A DNA stretch of 64,000 bases from Burkholderiales bacterium (GCA_023511995.1 JAIMAL010000010.1:26006-90005), one strand, 5' to 3'. Positions 9,395 through 16,997 are shown, numbered from the stretch's first letter. The notes: generated from the sequence alone by a model not told the origin. Numbers and translations: made by a program.

Positions 9395-9700
9395 TTACAA
9401 CCAGGATTGGTTGTTGCGATGCTCCGCCACCAGATCCACAAAACCGCCGTAATCGACGAGCTTGATGCCATCGATCACCCGGTCTTGCATGCCGCGTGCC
9501 TCCAGGTCCGGCCAGAGGGCATAGATCTTGATCTTGCCCATGACCCCCTTCAGCAGGTTTTCCGCGATGTTGCCCTTGGTCGCCGCATAGACGGCGTCCT
9601 CGATGAGGAGCAGGGCCGCCCCGTCTTCATGGGTGATGACGCGCAGGCAGTTTTCCAGCGTCCGGTTTTCGTACGGGGACTTGTTCACAATGTGCAGCAT
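9395..9700 (-). CDS. dsrH: DsrH, sulfurtransferase subunit (TusB-like)
   Basis: 101 residues of the DsrH/TusB family. The conserved cysteine is in the ENCLRV segment at about residue 18. DsrH forms the DsrE2F2H2 hexamer that receives sulfane sulfur and hands it to DsrC. It sits 12 nt after dsrF and before dsrC, as in other sulfur-oxidiser dsr operons. Confidence 0.95.
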   Translation of the reverse strand: MLHIVNKSPYENRTLENCLRVITHEDGAALLLIEDAVYAATKGNIAENLLKGVMGKIKIYALWPDLEARGMQDRVIDGIKLVDYGGFVDLVAEHRNNQSWL

Positions 9701-9712
9701 TCGCTTTCCCCC

Positions 9713-10120
9713 TCAGAAGCTCAACACGACGTCCTGTTCGGCCATCAGCCTAGCCATGCCTGCGGCGTCGAGCACCTCCACGTCCACCAGCAGGTCATCC
9801 ACGGTAAGCCCACGCTCTTCCAGGGACTCCTTCAGCACATAGAGCTTTTCGATGTCGTAGCCTTCCAACGCCCGATAGGTGGGGGAGAAGTTTTTGACGT
9901 CGATGGCCTTGGTGTGCTGGCCCTTGACGATCTGATAAACCCCATCGTCGAGGAAGACCAGGCTCACGTCCTGATCGAACGCGGCGCTGATCAGCACCAC
10001 TTCCAACCCTTCCAGGGCGTAGATGGTGCCATAGGGCGCCTTGCGGTTGACGAACATGAATTTTTTGACGACCCCGGCGGATTCTTCCTCGAAGTCGATG
10101 CCACCCGTTGCTTCGGTCAT
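9713..10120 (-). CDS. dsrF: DsrF, sulfurtransferase subunit (TusC-like)
   Basis: 135 residues from the ATG at 10,120, which has GGGAGA six bases upstream. The in-frame ATG at 10,132 overlaps the dsrE stop and is a weaker alternative. The VKKFMFVNRKAPYG segment is the family signature. No cysteine is present, consistent with DsrF having a structural role in the DsrEFH hexamer while DsrE and DsrH carry the active cysteines. Confidence 0.94.
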   Translation of the reverse strand: MTEATGGIDFEEESAGVVKKFMFVNRKAPYGTIYALEGLEVVLISAAFDQDVSLVFLDDGVYQIVKGQHTKAIDVKNFSPTYRALEGYDIEKLYVLKESLEERGLTVDDLLVDVEVLDAAGMARLMAEQDVVLSF

Positions 10121-10131
10121 GTCTTCTCCCA

Positions 10132-10491
10132 TCAGTCGCCAAACACCACCAGACGGTCGGCCTGGATGCCCACCTCCACCAGCTGGCCGAGACCGGAAAT
10201 CCGGAAGCCTTCCGCCAGGTTCTCATCCTTGATGCCGCGACGCAGCGCGGCAGCCACGCAGACCACCAGGTCGATGTTGTGCTCCTTGGCGAGCTTCTGC
10301 CAGCGTTGGACGATGTTGCGGTCGTCCTGCGGCGGCTCAGTCAGGCGGCTCGAGTTGTAAACCCCGTCGTGATAGAAAAACACACGGGGCACTTGGTGGC
10401 CTTTCTCGATTGCAGCCTTGGCAAACTGATAAGCGGTATCGCTTGCCTGGTGCTGGTAAAGACCCTCATTCACCAGAATGCCAAACTTCAT
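10132..10491 (-). CDS. dsrE: DsrE, catalytic sulfurtransferase subunit (TusD-like)
   Basis: 119 residues. The active-site cysteine is in the DLVVCVAAALRRG segment at about residue 78, matching the persulfide-forming cysteine of DsrE. It is the main sulfur-accepting subunit of DsrEFH, and its presence argues for oxidative sulfur metabolism. The gene follows dsrB after a 78-nt spacer containing a hairpin. Confidence 0.95.
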   Translation of the reverse strand: MKFGILVNEGLYQHQASDTAYQFAKAAIEKGHQVPRVFFYHDGVYNSSRLTEPPQDDRNIVQRWQKLAKEHNIDLVVCVAAALRRGIKDENLAEGFRISGLGQLVEVGIQADRLVVFGD

Positions 10492-10526
10492 TCAAAACCC
10501 CTGATCTTTGTAGTGTTTTTGAATGG

Positions 10527-10562
10527 CATCACCCCCGCACCCGTTTGGATGCAGGGGGATGA
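10527..10562 (-). other. Imperfect hairpin between dsrB and dsrE
   Basis: The dsrB-dsrE spacer contains an imperfect inverted repeat (CATCACCCCCGCACC against GGATGCAGGGGGATG) around a short loop. It overlaps none of the start signals. It may mark an RNA processing or stabilising site after dsrB; no U-tract is present. Confidence 0.4.
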
Positions 10563-10569
10563 CTACGAT

Positions 10570-11640
10570 TTAGAAGCGGATGTGCGCCGAAGCGTTGAAC
10601 GTGACGCGGTGACCCTTCCAATCGTCGATGTGGTACTTGGTGAAGGGCAGACCGGTCTTCTCGAAGAAGCGCGGCCAGCCGATGCGGTCGATCCAGTCAC
10701 GCATACGCTCCCAGGGACGGGCATCCGCCTTGTACACCGAGAGGATCTTCTTCACCACGGCGCTGACCTCGGGCCAACGCGGCGGGTTGTTGGGCAGGCC
10801 CGCAGCCACCAGCTTGTGGAAGGTGGGACGGGAACGGGCATTGGAGTTCTTGCCCCCCACCCAGATGGCGATCTTCGAGTGCTCGGGGTCGTTGATCTGC
10901 ATCGGCGGGCAGGGAGGATAGCAGGCGCCGCAGCAGATACATTTCTTCTCGTCCACTTCCAGCGAGGGTTTGCCGTTCACCAGTGCGGGACGAATGGCCG
11001 CCACCGGGCAGCGCGCCACCACCGCCGGCCGCTCGCAGACGTTGGCCACCAGATCGTGGTTGATCTTGGGCGGCTTGGTGTGCTGGACGATGACGGCGAT
11101 GTCGGCCTGGCCGCCGCAGTTGATTTCGCAGCAGGAGGTGGACAGTTTCACCCGGTTGGGCATTTCGCATTTGACAAACTCGTCGTAGAGCTCGTCCATC
11201 AGGGCCTTGACGACGCCGGAAGCGTCGGTGCCCGGGATGTCGCAATGCAGCCAGCCTTGGGTATGGGCCACCATGGACACCGAGTTGGCGGTGCCACCGA
11301 CGGGGAAGCCGGCTTCGGTGAGGGCCTTGATCAGCGGCTCGACTTTCTTTTCGTCCGCCACCATGTATTCGATGTTGGAACGTGTGGTGAAGCGCACGTA
11401 GCCATCACCGTATTTGTCGGCGATCTCGGCCAGCTTGCGGATGGTGTAGGTGTCCATCTGGCGCTGGGTGCCGGCCTTGACGGTCCAGATCTCATCCCCG
11501 CTTTCGGCGCGATGGTAGAGCACACCGGGCCGCGGATGGGAATGGAACACCCACTTCCCGTAGTTCTTGACCATCACCGGGTGCATGTAGGGTTTGGGAT
11601 CCGGCGCCCCGGATTCGATCGGTTGGCGAAGTTCTGCCAT
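10570..11640 (-). CDS. dsrB: DsrB, dissimilatory sulfite reductase beta subunit (reverse type)
   Basis: 356 residues from the ATG at 11,640 (MAELRQPIE), preceded by GAGAGG. The sulfite reductase half-domain shows the cysteine pair in STSCCEINCGG, and an inserted ferredoxin domain shows CICCGACYPPC near residue 245. With DsrA it forms the alpha2beta2 enzyme that here oxidises DsrC-bound sulfur to sulfite. The direction is inferred from dsrEFH and dsrL, not from this subunit alone. It is 73 nt after dsrA. Confidence 0.96.
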   Translation of the reverse strand: MAELRQPIESGAPDPKPYMHPVMVKNYGKWVFHSHPRPGVLYHRAESGDEIWTVKAGTQRQMDTYTIRKLAEIADKYGDGYVRFTTRSNIEYMVADEKKVEPLIKALTEAGFPVGGTANSVSMVAHTQGWLHCDIPGTDASGVVKALMDELYDEFVKCEMPNRVKLSTSCCEINCGGQADIAVIVQHTKPPKINHDLVANVCERPAVVARCPVAAIRPALVNGKPSLEVDEKKCICCGACYPPCPPMQINDPEHSKIAIWVGGKNSNARSRPTFHKLVAAGLPNNPPRWPEVSAVVKKILSVYKADARPWERMRDWIDRIGWPRFFEKTGLPFTKYHIDDWKGHRVTFNASAHIRF

Positions 11641-11713
11641 AGGGTTTCCTCTCAATTGTTATGCCTGGGTTTGTGCGCCCACCCTCGCGGGCGGGCGCTT
11701 GGACCGTGACGCT

Positions 11714-13018
11714 TCAGCCGGCCTTGGCCGCCGCCTTGCGCTCGTTCCACTTGGCGACTTCCTCGTCCCAGCCGTCGGTGCGGACATAGGGGTTGGAGCG
11801 CGGCTCGAGGATCATGTTGGGATCCACGTCGATGCCGATGCCCTCGAGGAAGTTCACCAGGCCGATGCGGTCGATCATCTCACCGGTGCGCTCATGCTCC
11901 AGCGCGTTCTCGGCGAAGAAGTCGAGGACGTTGCGGGCCAGCTCGTTGAGTTTTTCGAAGTCCTCGTCGGACTCGAGCTTCATGAAGGGGATGATCACGG
12001 TGCCCATGGTGGCGCCAATCTTCAGCACGCCCTTGCCGCCGATGAGGATGGTCACCCCCTTGTCCTTGCCGGGCAGCAGGCCGCCGGGAATGACGTTCAG
12101 GCAGTGCATGCACCGCACGCAGTTGTGGTTGTCGATCTCCATGCAGTCCTGGGCATCCACCGCCGCCACCGAGTAGCCGTCACCCTGGGCCACCTTGTCC
12201 TTGGGCACCAGGCGGATGGCCTTGGTCGGGCACATGTTGATGACCTGGTTGACGAGTTCGGTCTTGCCATGCTTGGCCACCCAGTCCTGGATGAGCTGCT
12301 CGTTGACCTGGATGTTGTCGCGCCAGGTGCCGATGGTGGCGAAGTCGGAGCGCTGGATAGCGTTCACGCAGTCGTTCGGGCAGCCGGAGAACTTGAACTT
12401 GAATTTGTAGGGCAGCGCCGGACGGTGCATGTCGTCCAGGTTGTTGTTGATGACGGTGCGCAGGGCGCGGGCCTCGTCATAGCAGGACATTTCGCAGCGG
12501 GCAGCACCCACGCAGGACATGGAGGTGCGCAGGGCCGGACCGGCACCCCCCAGGTCGAAGCCTTTTTCGTTCAGCTCGTCGAAAGCGGGCTGCACATTTT
12601 CGGTCTTGATGCCCTGGAACATGATGTCGCCGGACTGGCCATGGAAGGCGATCAGGCCGGAGCCGTATTTGTCCCAGGTGTCGCACAGGCTGCGCAGCAG
12701 GTCGGAGGTGTAATGCATGCCCGCGGGCGGCTGCACACGCAGGGTGTGGAACTCGGCTGCGTCGGGGAACAGGGGCTGATCGTTTTCGTCCTTCAGCTCG
12801 GTGAAGCGGGGGATGACGCCGGCACCATAGCCATACACGCCCACCGTGCCCCCTTTCCAGTAACCCTTGCGGGTTTCATAGGACGTTTCCAGCTGACCCA
12901 GCAGGTCGGCCATCATGTCCTTTTCTTTCGCCAGGCGCTTGAGCCCGGTCACGAAGCTGGGCCAGGGGCCGCTTTCCAGCTGGTCAAGCATCGGCGTTGC
13001 AGGAATTTGTTTTGCCAT
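11714..13018 (-). CDS. dsrA: DsrA, dissimilatory sulfite reductase alpha subunit (reverse type)
   Basis: 434 residues from the ATG at 13,018 (MAKQIPATP) with GGAGAG upstream; an open extension to 13,213 lacks signals. Siroheme-[4Fe-4S] cysteines appear in CVGAARC and CPNDC, and a ferredoxin insertion carries CVRCMHC. DsrA carries the catalytically competent siroheme(amide). As first gene of the dsr operon it is preceded by a structured leader and a 319-nt divergent promoter region. Confidence 0.97.
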   Translation of the reverse strand: MAKQIPATPMLDQLESGPWPSFVTGLKRLAKEKDMMADLLGQLETSYETRKGYWKGGTVGVYGYGAGVIPRFTELKDENDQPLFPDAAEFHTLRVQPPAGMHYTSDLLRSLCDTWDKYGSGLIAFHGQSGDIMFQGIKTENVQPAFDELNEKGFDLGGAGPALRTSMSCVGAARCEMSCYDEARALRTVINNNLDDMHRPALPYKFKFKFSGCPNDCVNAIQRSDFATIGTWRDNIQVNEQLIQDWVAKHGKTELVNQVINMCPTKAIRLVPKDKVAQGDGYSVAAVDAQDCMEIDNHNCVRCMHCLNVIPGGLLPGKDKGVTILIGGKGVLKIGATMGTVIIPFMKLESDEDFEKLNELARNVLDFFAENALEHERTGEMIDRIGLVNFLEGIGIDVDPNMILEPRSNPYVRTDGWDEEVAKWNERKAAAKAG

Positions 13019-13114
13019 GGCGTTCTCTCCACAAAAAACGTTGAACTGACAACCCAAGGACACTGCACGGCTGCCGCCTGACTGCCGGGCAACAGACGCC
13101 TCACCTGGGACCCC

Positions 13115-13139
13115 GGCGGGGCCGAAGCCGTACCCGCCC
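13115..13139 (-). other. UUCG-capped stem-loop in the dsrA leader
   Basis: On the dsr sense strand the sequence folds as GGCGG, a short GUAC bulge, then GGC-UUCG-GCC, then CCGCC. UUCG tetraloops capping GC stems are very stable. It lies about 100 nt upstream of the dsrA start codon, so it would be part of the mRNA leader and could affect stability or translation. No known riboswitch class is recognised. Confidence 0.5.
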
Positions 13140-13270
13140 TTACGTGGCCAAAATGTTATGCCCCGTGTTCCGGGGGCACTATTCACCTGAGTAGTTAGCT
13201 CGGACCTACCCAAAAGGAGTATCCGGGCTCCCCAAGTTTGGCTAGAAGGCGGCCAAACGGCGCGGGCGCG

Positions 13271-13290
13271 CTTGATAAAGTTGAATCAAG
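13271..13290. promoter_or_regulatory. Palindromic operator candidate (CTTGAT-N8-ATCAAG)
   Basis: Six-base arms CTTGAT and ATCAAG are separated by 8 nt. The TTGAT/ATCAA halves resemble FNR/CRP-family half-sites, but the spacing is 8 rather than the FNR 4, so a different dimeric regulator is likelier. It lies about 50 nt before the start of the 73-residue gene and about 250 nt before dsrA. Confidence 0.45.
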
Positions 13291-13337
13291 CCATTACCTT
13301 ATCGCCGAACCTGAAACTCTAGCACAGGCGGCGGATT

Positions 13338-13559
13338 TTGCAATCGGAGCGCATCACCAGTCTGGAAAAGTTCCTCTGTCAGCCCTTCCGCCAGGAGGTG
13401 GAGCTGCAGCAGGTGGAGCACCCGGCGGGCTATACCACCCTCCGGTTGCGCATCCGGGAGGGCAAGCGCTTCACCGTCTTCGACATCGACGCGGCGACGG
13501 CGGCCCGTTGGGGGAATGCCCTCACCGACTGGGCGCGCCGCCAAGGAGAGCAAAAATAG
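13338..13559 (+). CDS. Conserved-looking small protein of unknown function, upstream of the Cas6-like gene
   Basis: 73 residues from a TTG at 13,338 preceded by GGCGG. I do not recognise a family. The protein is charged and looks like a small alpha/beta domain: helix, two strands (TTLRLRIRE, KRFTVFDID), and a C-terminal helix rich in Ala, Trp and Arg. Its TAG stop at 13,557 overlaps the proposed start of the Cas6-like gene, so the two are probably translationally coupled. Transcribed divergently from dsr. A real gene is supported by the good AAGGAG placed at its end for the next gene and by the absence of an alternative frame. Function unknown. Confidence 0.6.
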   Translation: MQSERITSLEKFLCQPFRQEVELQQVEHPAGYTTLRLRIREGKRFTVFDIDAATAARWGNALTDWARRQGEQK

Positions 13560-14197
13560 GCTGGCTTGCAGACGAAGGCTTCGTCGCCCCCAAGGTGGAC
13601 GAAGCGGCGGTGACCGATGTTCAGTTCGAGCTGAAGGGGGAGGGCCTGCCCCAGGATCACGGCCTCCTCCTCTACCGCGCCCTGCGTGCCCTGGCTCCCT
13701 GGATGGAGGAAGAGCCGTTGCTGGCCATCCACCCCATCCAGGGTGCGGACGTGGGCGGCGGCCGACTCATGCTCAACCGCCGCGCCAAGCTGGTCATCCG
13801 CGTGCCACGCCACCGGGTGGAGGAGGTGCTCAAGCTCTCCGGGCAGCGGTTCGAACTGGCCGGGGCGGCTTTTGCCATCGGTGCCGGCAAGCTGCGGCCG
13901 CTTTCTCTGCACACGCCGCTCTACGCGCACCTGGTGACGACGGGTAGCGCCGATGAAAAGGCTTTTGCCCAGGACGTCATCCGGATGTTGGACGAGCTTA
14001 AGATCGACACCCGCTTCATCTGTGGCCGCCGCCAGGCCCTGACCACGGAGCGGGGCACCGAGTATGGCTACAGCGTCCTGCTCCACGGCCTGCCTGTGGA
14101 GCATGCCCTCCTCATCCAGCAGCAGGGTCTGGGGACGAACCGCAAGCTGGGTTGCGGCGTGTTCATCCCCCACAAATCGATTACGCCGGTTGCCTGA
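13556..14197 (+). CDS. Cas6/Cmx6-like (type I-MYXAN Cas6 family) protein, non-canonical start
   Basis: 213 residues if initiated at the ATA at 13,556; a GTG at 13,595 is the nearest standard start, giving 200 residues. The ferredoxin-like RAMP fold signatures of the Cmx6 family are visible: an N-terminal LPQDHGLLLYRAL segment, HPIQGA...GGGRLMLNRRAKL in the middle, and a C-terminal glycine-rich loop GLGTNRKLGCGVFIP. In Cas systems Cas6 cleaves crRNA precursors. Here there is no CRISPR array and no other cas gene, and the gene lies between dsrA and a DsrC-like gene, so a role in CRISPR is doubtful. It may be an RNA-binding regulator, but that is inference. No ATG or TTG fits the conserved N-terminus, while AAGGAGAG sits five bases before the ATA. 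Confidence 0.75.
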   Translation: MGWLADEGFVAPKVDEAAVTDVQFELKGEGLPQDHGLLLYRALRALAPWMEEEPLLAIHPIQGADVGGGRLMLNRRAKLVIRVPRHRVEEVLKLSGQRFELAGAAFAIGAGKLRPLSLHTPLYAHLVTTGSADEKAFAQDVIRMLDELKIDTRFICGRRQALTTERGTEYGYSVLLHGLPVEHALLIQQQGLGTNRKLGCGVFIPHKSITPVA

Positions 14198-14256
14198 CGG
14201 CGTGCCGGTCGGCTTCCCTAACTTGGCTTTTGTTTGACAGAAGAAGGAGTTGACAG

Positions 14257-14589
14257 ATGGGCTATGTGATCGATGGTGTCGAGTACGAGTACGATGATGA
14301 GAAGTTCCTCCTCGAGCCGATCATGACCGAGGAAGCGGCCAAGGTGATCGCCGCCGCGGAAGGCATCGAGCTCACCGATGAACACTGGATGGTCATCGAA
14401 CACCTGCGCAACGAATACCGGGAAAAGGGCCACACGCCGAATTTCCGCAACCTGGTCAAGGAAATGGAGGAGCTGCAACCGGGCATCGACTGGAAAAAGC
14501 GGCTCTATGAACTCTTCCCCATGCAGCCGGCGCGGCAGGCGGTGCGGATTGCCGGTTTGCCCAAACCGTTTGGCAAGGGCGGCTACTGA
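14257..14589 (+). CDS. rspA: RspA-type DsrC paralogue lacking both arm cysteines
   Basis: 110 residues, same length as DsrC, with the family body (IELTDEHWMVIEHLRNEY) and arm (ARQAVRIAGLPKPFGKGGY). At the two arm cysteine positions it has V96 and K107, so it cannot carry sulfur like DsrC. DsrC homologues without cysteines have been called RspA (regulatory sulfur-related protein). A helix-turn-helix-like core has been proposed for the DsrC fold, so a regulatory role on the neighbouring dsr promoter is plausible but unproven. GAAGGAG precedes the ATG. An intrinsic terminator follows 22 nt after the stop. Confidence 0.88.
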   Translation: MGYVIDGVEYEYDDEKFLLEPIMTEEAAKVIAAAEGIELTDEHWMVIEHLRNEYREKGHTPNFRNLVKEMEELQPGIDWKKRLYELFPMQPARQAVRIAGLPKPFGKGGY

Positions 14590-14611
14590 AGCCGGCCGCA
14601 GGTTGGGCCAA

Positions 14612-14634
14612 GGCCGGCCGGTGCCGGCCTTTTT
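14612..14634 (+). terminator. Rho-independent terminator after rspA
   Basis: A perfect 7-bp stem GGCCGGC/GCCGGCC with a CGGT loop is followed by TTTTT. It closes the 73-aa/Cas6-like/rspA transcription unit and separates it from the sulfurtransferase gene. Confidence 0.88.
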
Positions 14635-14648
14635 ATATGGGGCAGCGG

Positions 14649-15497
14649 ATGGCTTATACCACTTTGATTGATACGGAGACCCTGGCCTCCCACCTGGACG
14701 ATCCCGATTGGGTGATCGTGGACTGCCGCTTCACCCTGAGCGATACCGAAGCCGGCCGCCGTGCCTACGCCGCCGGGCATCTGCCGGGGGCGCGCTATGC
14801 CCATCTGGATGAAGACCTGTCGGGCCCGCGCACCGGACGCAATGGCCGGCATCCCTTGCCCGATCCGGCGGAGTTTGCCCGCACCCTGGGCCGGTGGGGC
14901 ATCGACGGGAACAAACAGGTGGTCGTCTATGACGACAGTTTCGGCTCCATGGCGGTGCGGCTGTGGTGGCTAATGCGCTGGATGGGCCACGATGGGGTGG
15001 CCCTCTTGGATGGGGGGCTGCCCAAATGGCAGCGGGAGAAACGGCCCCTCACCACCCAGCCGCCCCGGATCACCCCGACCGTGTTTGTACCCCACCTGAG
15101 GGACGAGTTGCGGGTGGATGCGGAAACCGTCCTCGAGGCCAGCCGCAGCGGCAGCCGGCTGATTCTGGACGCGCGGCCGGAAATGCGCTTCACCGGCGAG
15201 ATGGAACCCATCGACCCCGTGGCCGGTCATGTGCCGGGCGCAATCAACGTTCCCTTCGACGACAACCTGGATGTCTCCGGCACTTTTCTGCCAGCGGAGG
15301 CGTTGCGCGCCCATTACGAGGCCCTGCTCGCCGGGCGCAGGCCGGAGGAGGTGATCGTCATGTGCGGCTCCGGCGTGACCGCCTGCCACGATCTTCTGGC
15401 CATGGAAGTGGCGGGCCTCACCGGGGCGAAACTCTACCCGGGCTCGTGGAGTGAGTGGATCACCGACCCACGCCGCCCCGTGGCGAGAGGAGAATAG
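14649..15497 (+). CDS. sseA: Rhodanese-type thiosulfate/3-mercaptopyruvate sulfurtransferase
   Basis: 282 residues with two rhodanese domains. The N-terminal domain is inactive; the C-terminal domain carries the active loop CGSGVTAC (C239), which is the mercaptopyruvate-sulfurtransferase variant of the loop. I used the ATG at 14,649 because an upstream ATG at 14,637 lies against the terminator U-run. It forms a sulfane persulfide and could feed the dsr pathway through TusA-like carriers. It is followed within 2 nt by the next gene, and the three genes to 16,980 look like one operon. Confidence 0.92.
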   Translation: MAYTTLIDTETLASHLDDPDWVIVDCRFTLSDTEAGRRAYAAGHLPGARYAHLDEDLSGPRTGRNGRHPLPDPAEFARTLGRWGIDGNKQVVVYDDSFGSMAVRLWWLMRWMGHDGVALLDGGLPKWQREKRPLTTQPPRITPTVFVPHLRDELRVDAETVLEASRSGSRLILDARPEMRFTGEMEPIDPVAGHVPGAINVPFDDNLDVSGTFLPAEALRAHYEALLAGRRPEEVIVMCGSGVTACHDLLAMEVAGLTGAKLYPGSWSEWITDPRRPVARGE

Positions 15498-15499
15498 CG

Positions 15500-16072
15500 A
15501 TGGCCATACGGGTCAAAACCACCTGGTTCAAAAAGGATGCCGCGCGCGCCAGTGACGAGACCGCCAGCGTGCTTGCCCTCAACATGTGGAAGCAGGCCTC
15601 GAAGGCGGTGGACGACATCTCCAAGGCGGAGTACGACATCATCCACCTGGGCCGGGGCTTCGGCATCATCGCCGAAATGTGTGCCTTCATGCTCCACATC
15701 GCCGATCGCCTGCTCTACGGGCGGGTGGACGAGGAGCGGCGCGCCAGTCTCATCGCTGCCACCGGCGCCCGACTGGCCGATTACGTGGACCAGAACATCC
15801 GCGATCTGGCGCCGGACGAAGTGCACACCCGGGATTACGCGGCGGAGTTCCTCGATTTCCTCAACCGGCGGGGCGCGGACTATGCCACCTTCGATTTCCC
15901 GCCGGAAGAGCCCAGTTTCGCCGTCAAGCGCTATCTCGCCAACATGATCCGTGAGCGTATGGAAAGCCAGGATCAGGTCTGGATCATCGACCAGATCATC
16001 GAATTCCAGGCGCCGGAAGCGATCGAAACGGTGAAGAAGCTCATCAACGGTTTTTTCCCCAAGCGTGACTGA
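15500..16072 (+). CDS. Conserved hypothetical protein between sulfurtransferase and dioxygenase genes
   Basis: 190 residues; the ATG at 15,500 has AGAGGAGA upstream. I do not recognise the family. It has no signal peptide or membrane segment and looks mainly helical, with a central conserved-looking stretch (HLGRGFGIIAEMCAFMLHIADRL) of about 25 residues and an acidic/aromatic C-terminal half. It lies 2 nt after the sulfurtransferase and overlaps the dioxygenase start by one base, so it is co-translated with both. Function unknown. Confidence 0.85.
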   Translation: MAIRVKTTWFKKDAARASDETASVLALNMWKQASKAVDDISKAEYDIIHLGRGFGIIAEMCAFMLHIADRLLYGRVDEERRASLIAATGARLADYVDQNIRDLAPDEVHTRDYAAEFLDFLNRRGADYATFDFPPEEPSFAVKRYLANMIRERMESQDQVWIIDQIIEFQAPEAIETVKKLINGFFPKRD

Positions 16073-16980
16073 TGGGCTGCCCCTTCCATCTCGAGGACGA
16101 AGCGAGTTACCGCGCTTGGCGGGATGAGAAGCTTGCGGCCTATCCCCGCTCCTTCGACGAGCTGGTGGTGGAGGTGGCCGACCCCCGGCGGCTCACCCCG
16201 GCGGAGCAGGAGGCGATCCTGGCGCGCTGCCGCCGGGCCAACATGGCCATCTACGCCAGCCGTCACGTGGAAGCCGACAAAGACCTGCCGCGCAAACTGG
16301 GGGAGCAGTTCGGGCTCGTGCGCCTCGACCGCAATCTGCTCGCCGATGAGGATGCCATCAGCACCCTGACCGTCGCCGAGGAGCAGGAGGGGATGCGCGG
16401 CGATTTCATCCCCTACACCAACCGGCCCATCCGCTGGCACACCGACGGCTACTACAACCCCCCGGCGCAGCGCATTCTGGGGATGATCCTGCACTGTGTG
16501 CAAAGCGCCGAGACTGGCGGTGAAAACCGTCTGCTGGATCACGAGATCGCCTACATCCTGCTGCGCGAGCGCGATCCCGAACATGTGCGCGCCCTCAGTG
16601 AGCCGGATGTGATGACGATTCCCCCCCGCCTCGATGAAAACGGGGTGGCCAGGCCCGCCCAGAGCGGCCCCGTGTTTTCCCTGCTCCCCTGCGGTGCCCT
16701 GCACATGCGCTACACCGCGCGCACCCGCAGCATTGAGTGGAAGGACACGCCATCGGTGCGGGCGGCGGTGGCGGCGCTGGAGGCCATCCTCGGCGAAGAC
16801 TCGCCCTTCATCCTGCGCGGCCGGCTGGAGCCGGGCATGGGGCTCATCTGCAACAACGTCCTCCACGACCGCAGCGGCTTCACCGACAGCCCCGCGCGCC
16901 GGCGCATGATCTACCGGGGGCGTTACCTGGATCGCATCCGCGGCACCGGCATGGCGGCCTGCGCCGGTGGTGTGGCCTGA
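16072..16980 (+). CDS. TauD/TfdA-family Fe(II)/2-oxoglutarate-dependent dioxygenase
   Basis: 302 residues. The iron triad is visible as H123 and D125 (RWHTDGYYN) and H265 ([10 protein letters not shown]), with the 2-oxoglutarate-binding arginine in RRRMIYR near residue 279. The family hydroxylates sulfonates, carbamates and other small substrates. The link with a sulfurtransferase and the dsr operon suggests an organosulfur substrate, but the sequence does not decide it. A TauD-type enzyme that releases sulfite from a sulfonate would suit the context. Confidence 0.85.
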   Translation: MGCPFHLEDEASYRAWRDEKLAAYPRSFDELVVEVADPRRLTPAEQEAILARCRRANMAIYASRHVEADKDLPRKLGEQFGLVRLDRNLLADEDAISTLTVAEEQEGMRGDFIPYTNRPIRWHTDGYYNPPAQRILGMILHCVQSAETGGENRLLDHEIAYILLRERDPEHVRALSEPDVMTIPPRLDENGVARPAQSGPVFSLLPCGALHMRYTARTRSIEWKDTPSVRAAVAALEAILGEDSPFILRGRLEPGMGLICNNVLHDRSGFTDSPARRRMIYRGRYLDRIRGTGMAACAGGVA

Positions 16981-16997
16981 ACGCTGCGCCCGGCGGG

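Larger units (their letters stand above)
13019..13337. promoter_or_regulatory. Divergent regulatory region between dsrA and the Cas6-like/RspA genes
   Basis: This 319-nt stretch has no gene I can support. It must hold the dsr promoter on the minus strand and the promoter of the rightward genes. I see no confident sigma-70 boxes. Two elements stand out. The first is a leader hairpin at 13,115-13,139. The second, on the dsr transcript side, is a smaller inverted repeat at about 13,160-13,177, with GCCCC/GGGGC arms and an 8-nt loop. A separate palindrome lies at 13,271-13,290. The dsr leader would be long if transcription starts near the right end. Confidence 0.6.

Noticed and set aside
13238..13555. 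Upstream in-frame extension of the Cas6-like gene to an ATG at 13,238.
   Set aside because: The added 106 residues are Gly/Ala/Pro/Arg-rich, overlap the better supported 73-residue gene in another frame, and have no counterpart in the Cmx6 family.
13019..14597. CRISPR array near the Cas6-like gene.
   Set aside because: I looked for regularly spaced direct repeats on both sides and saw none.
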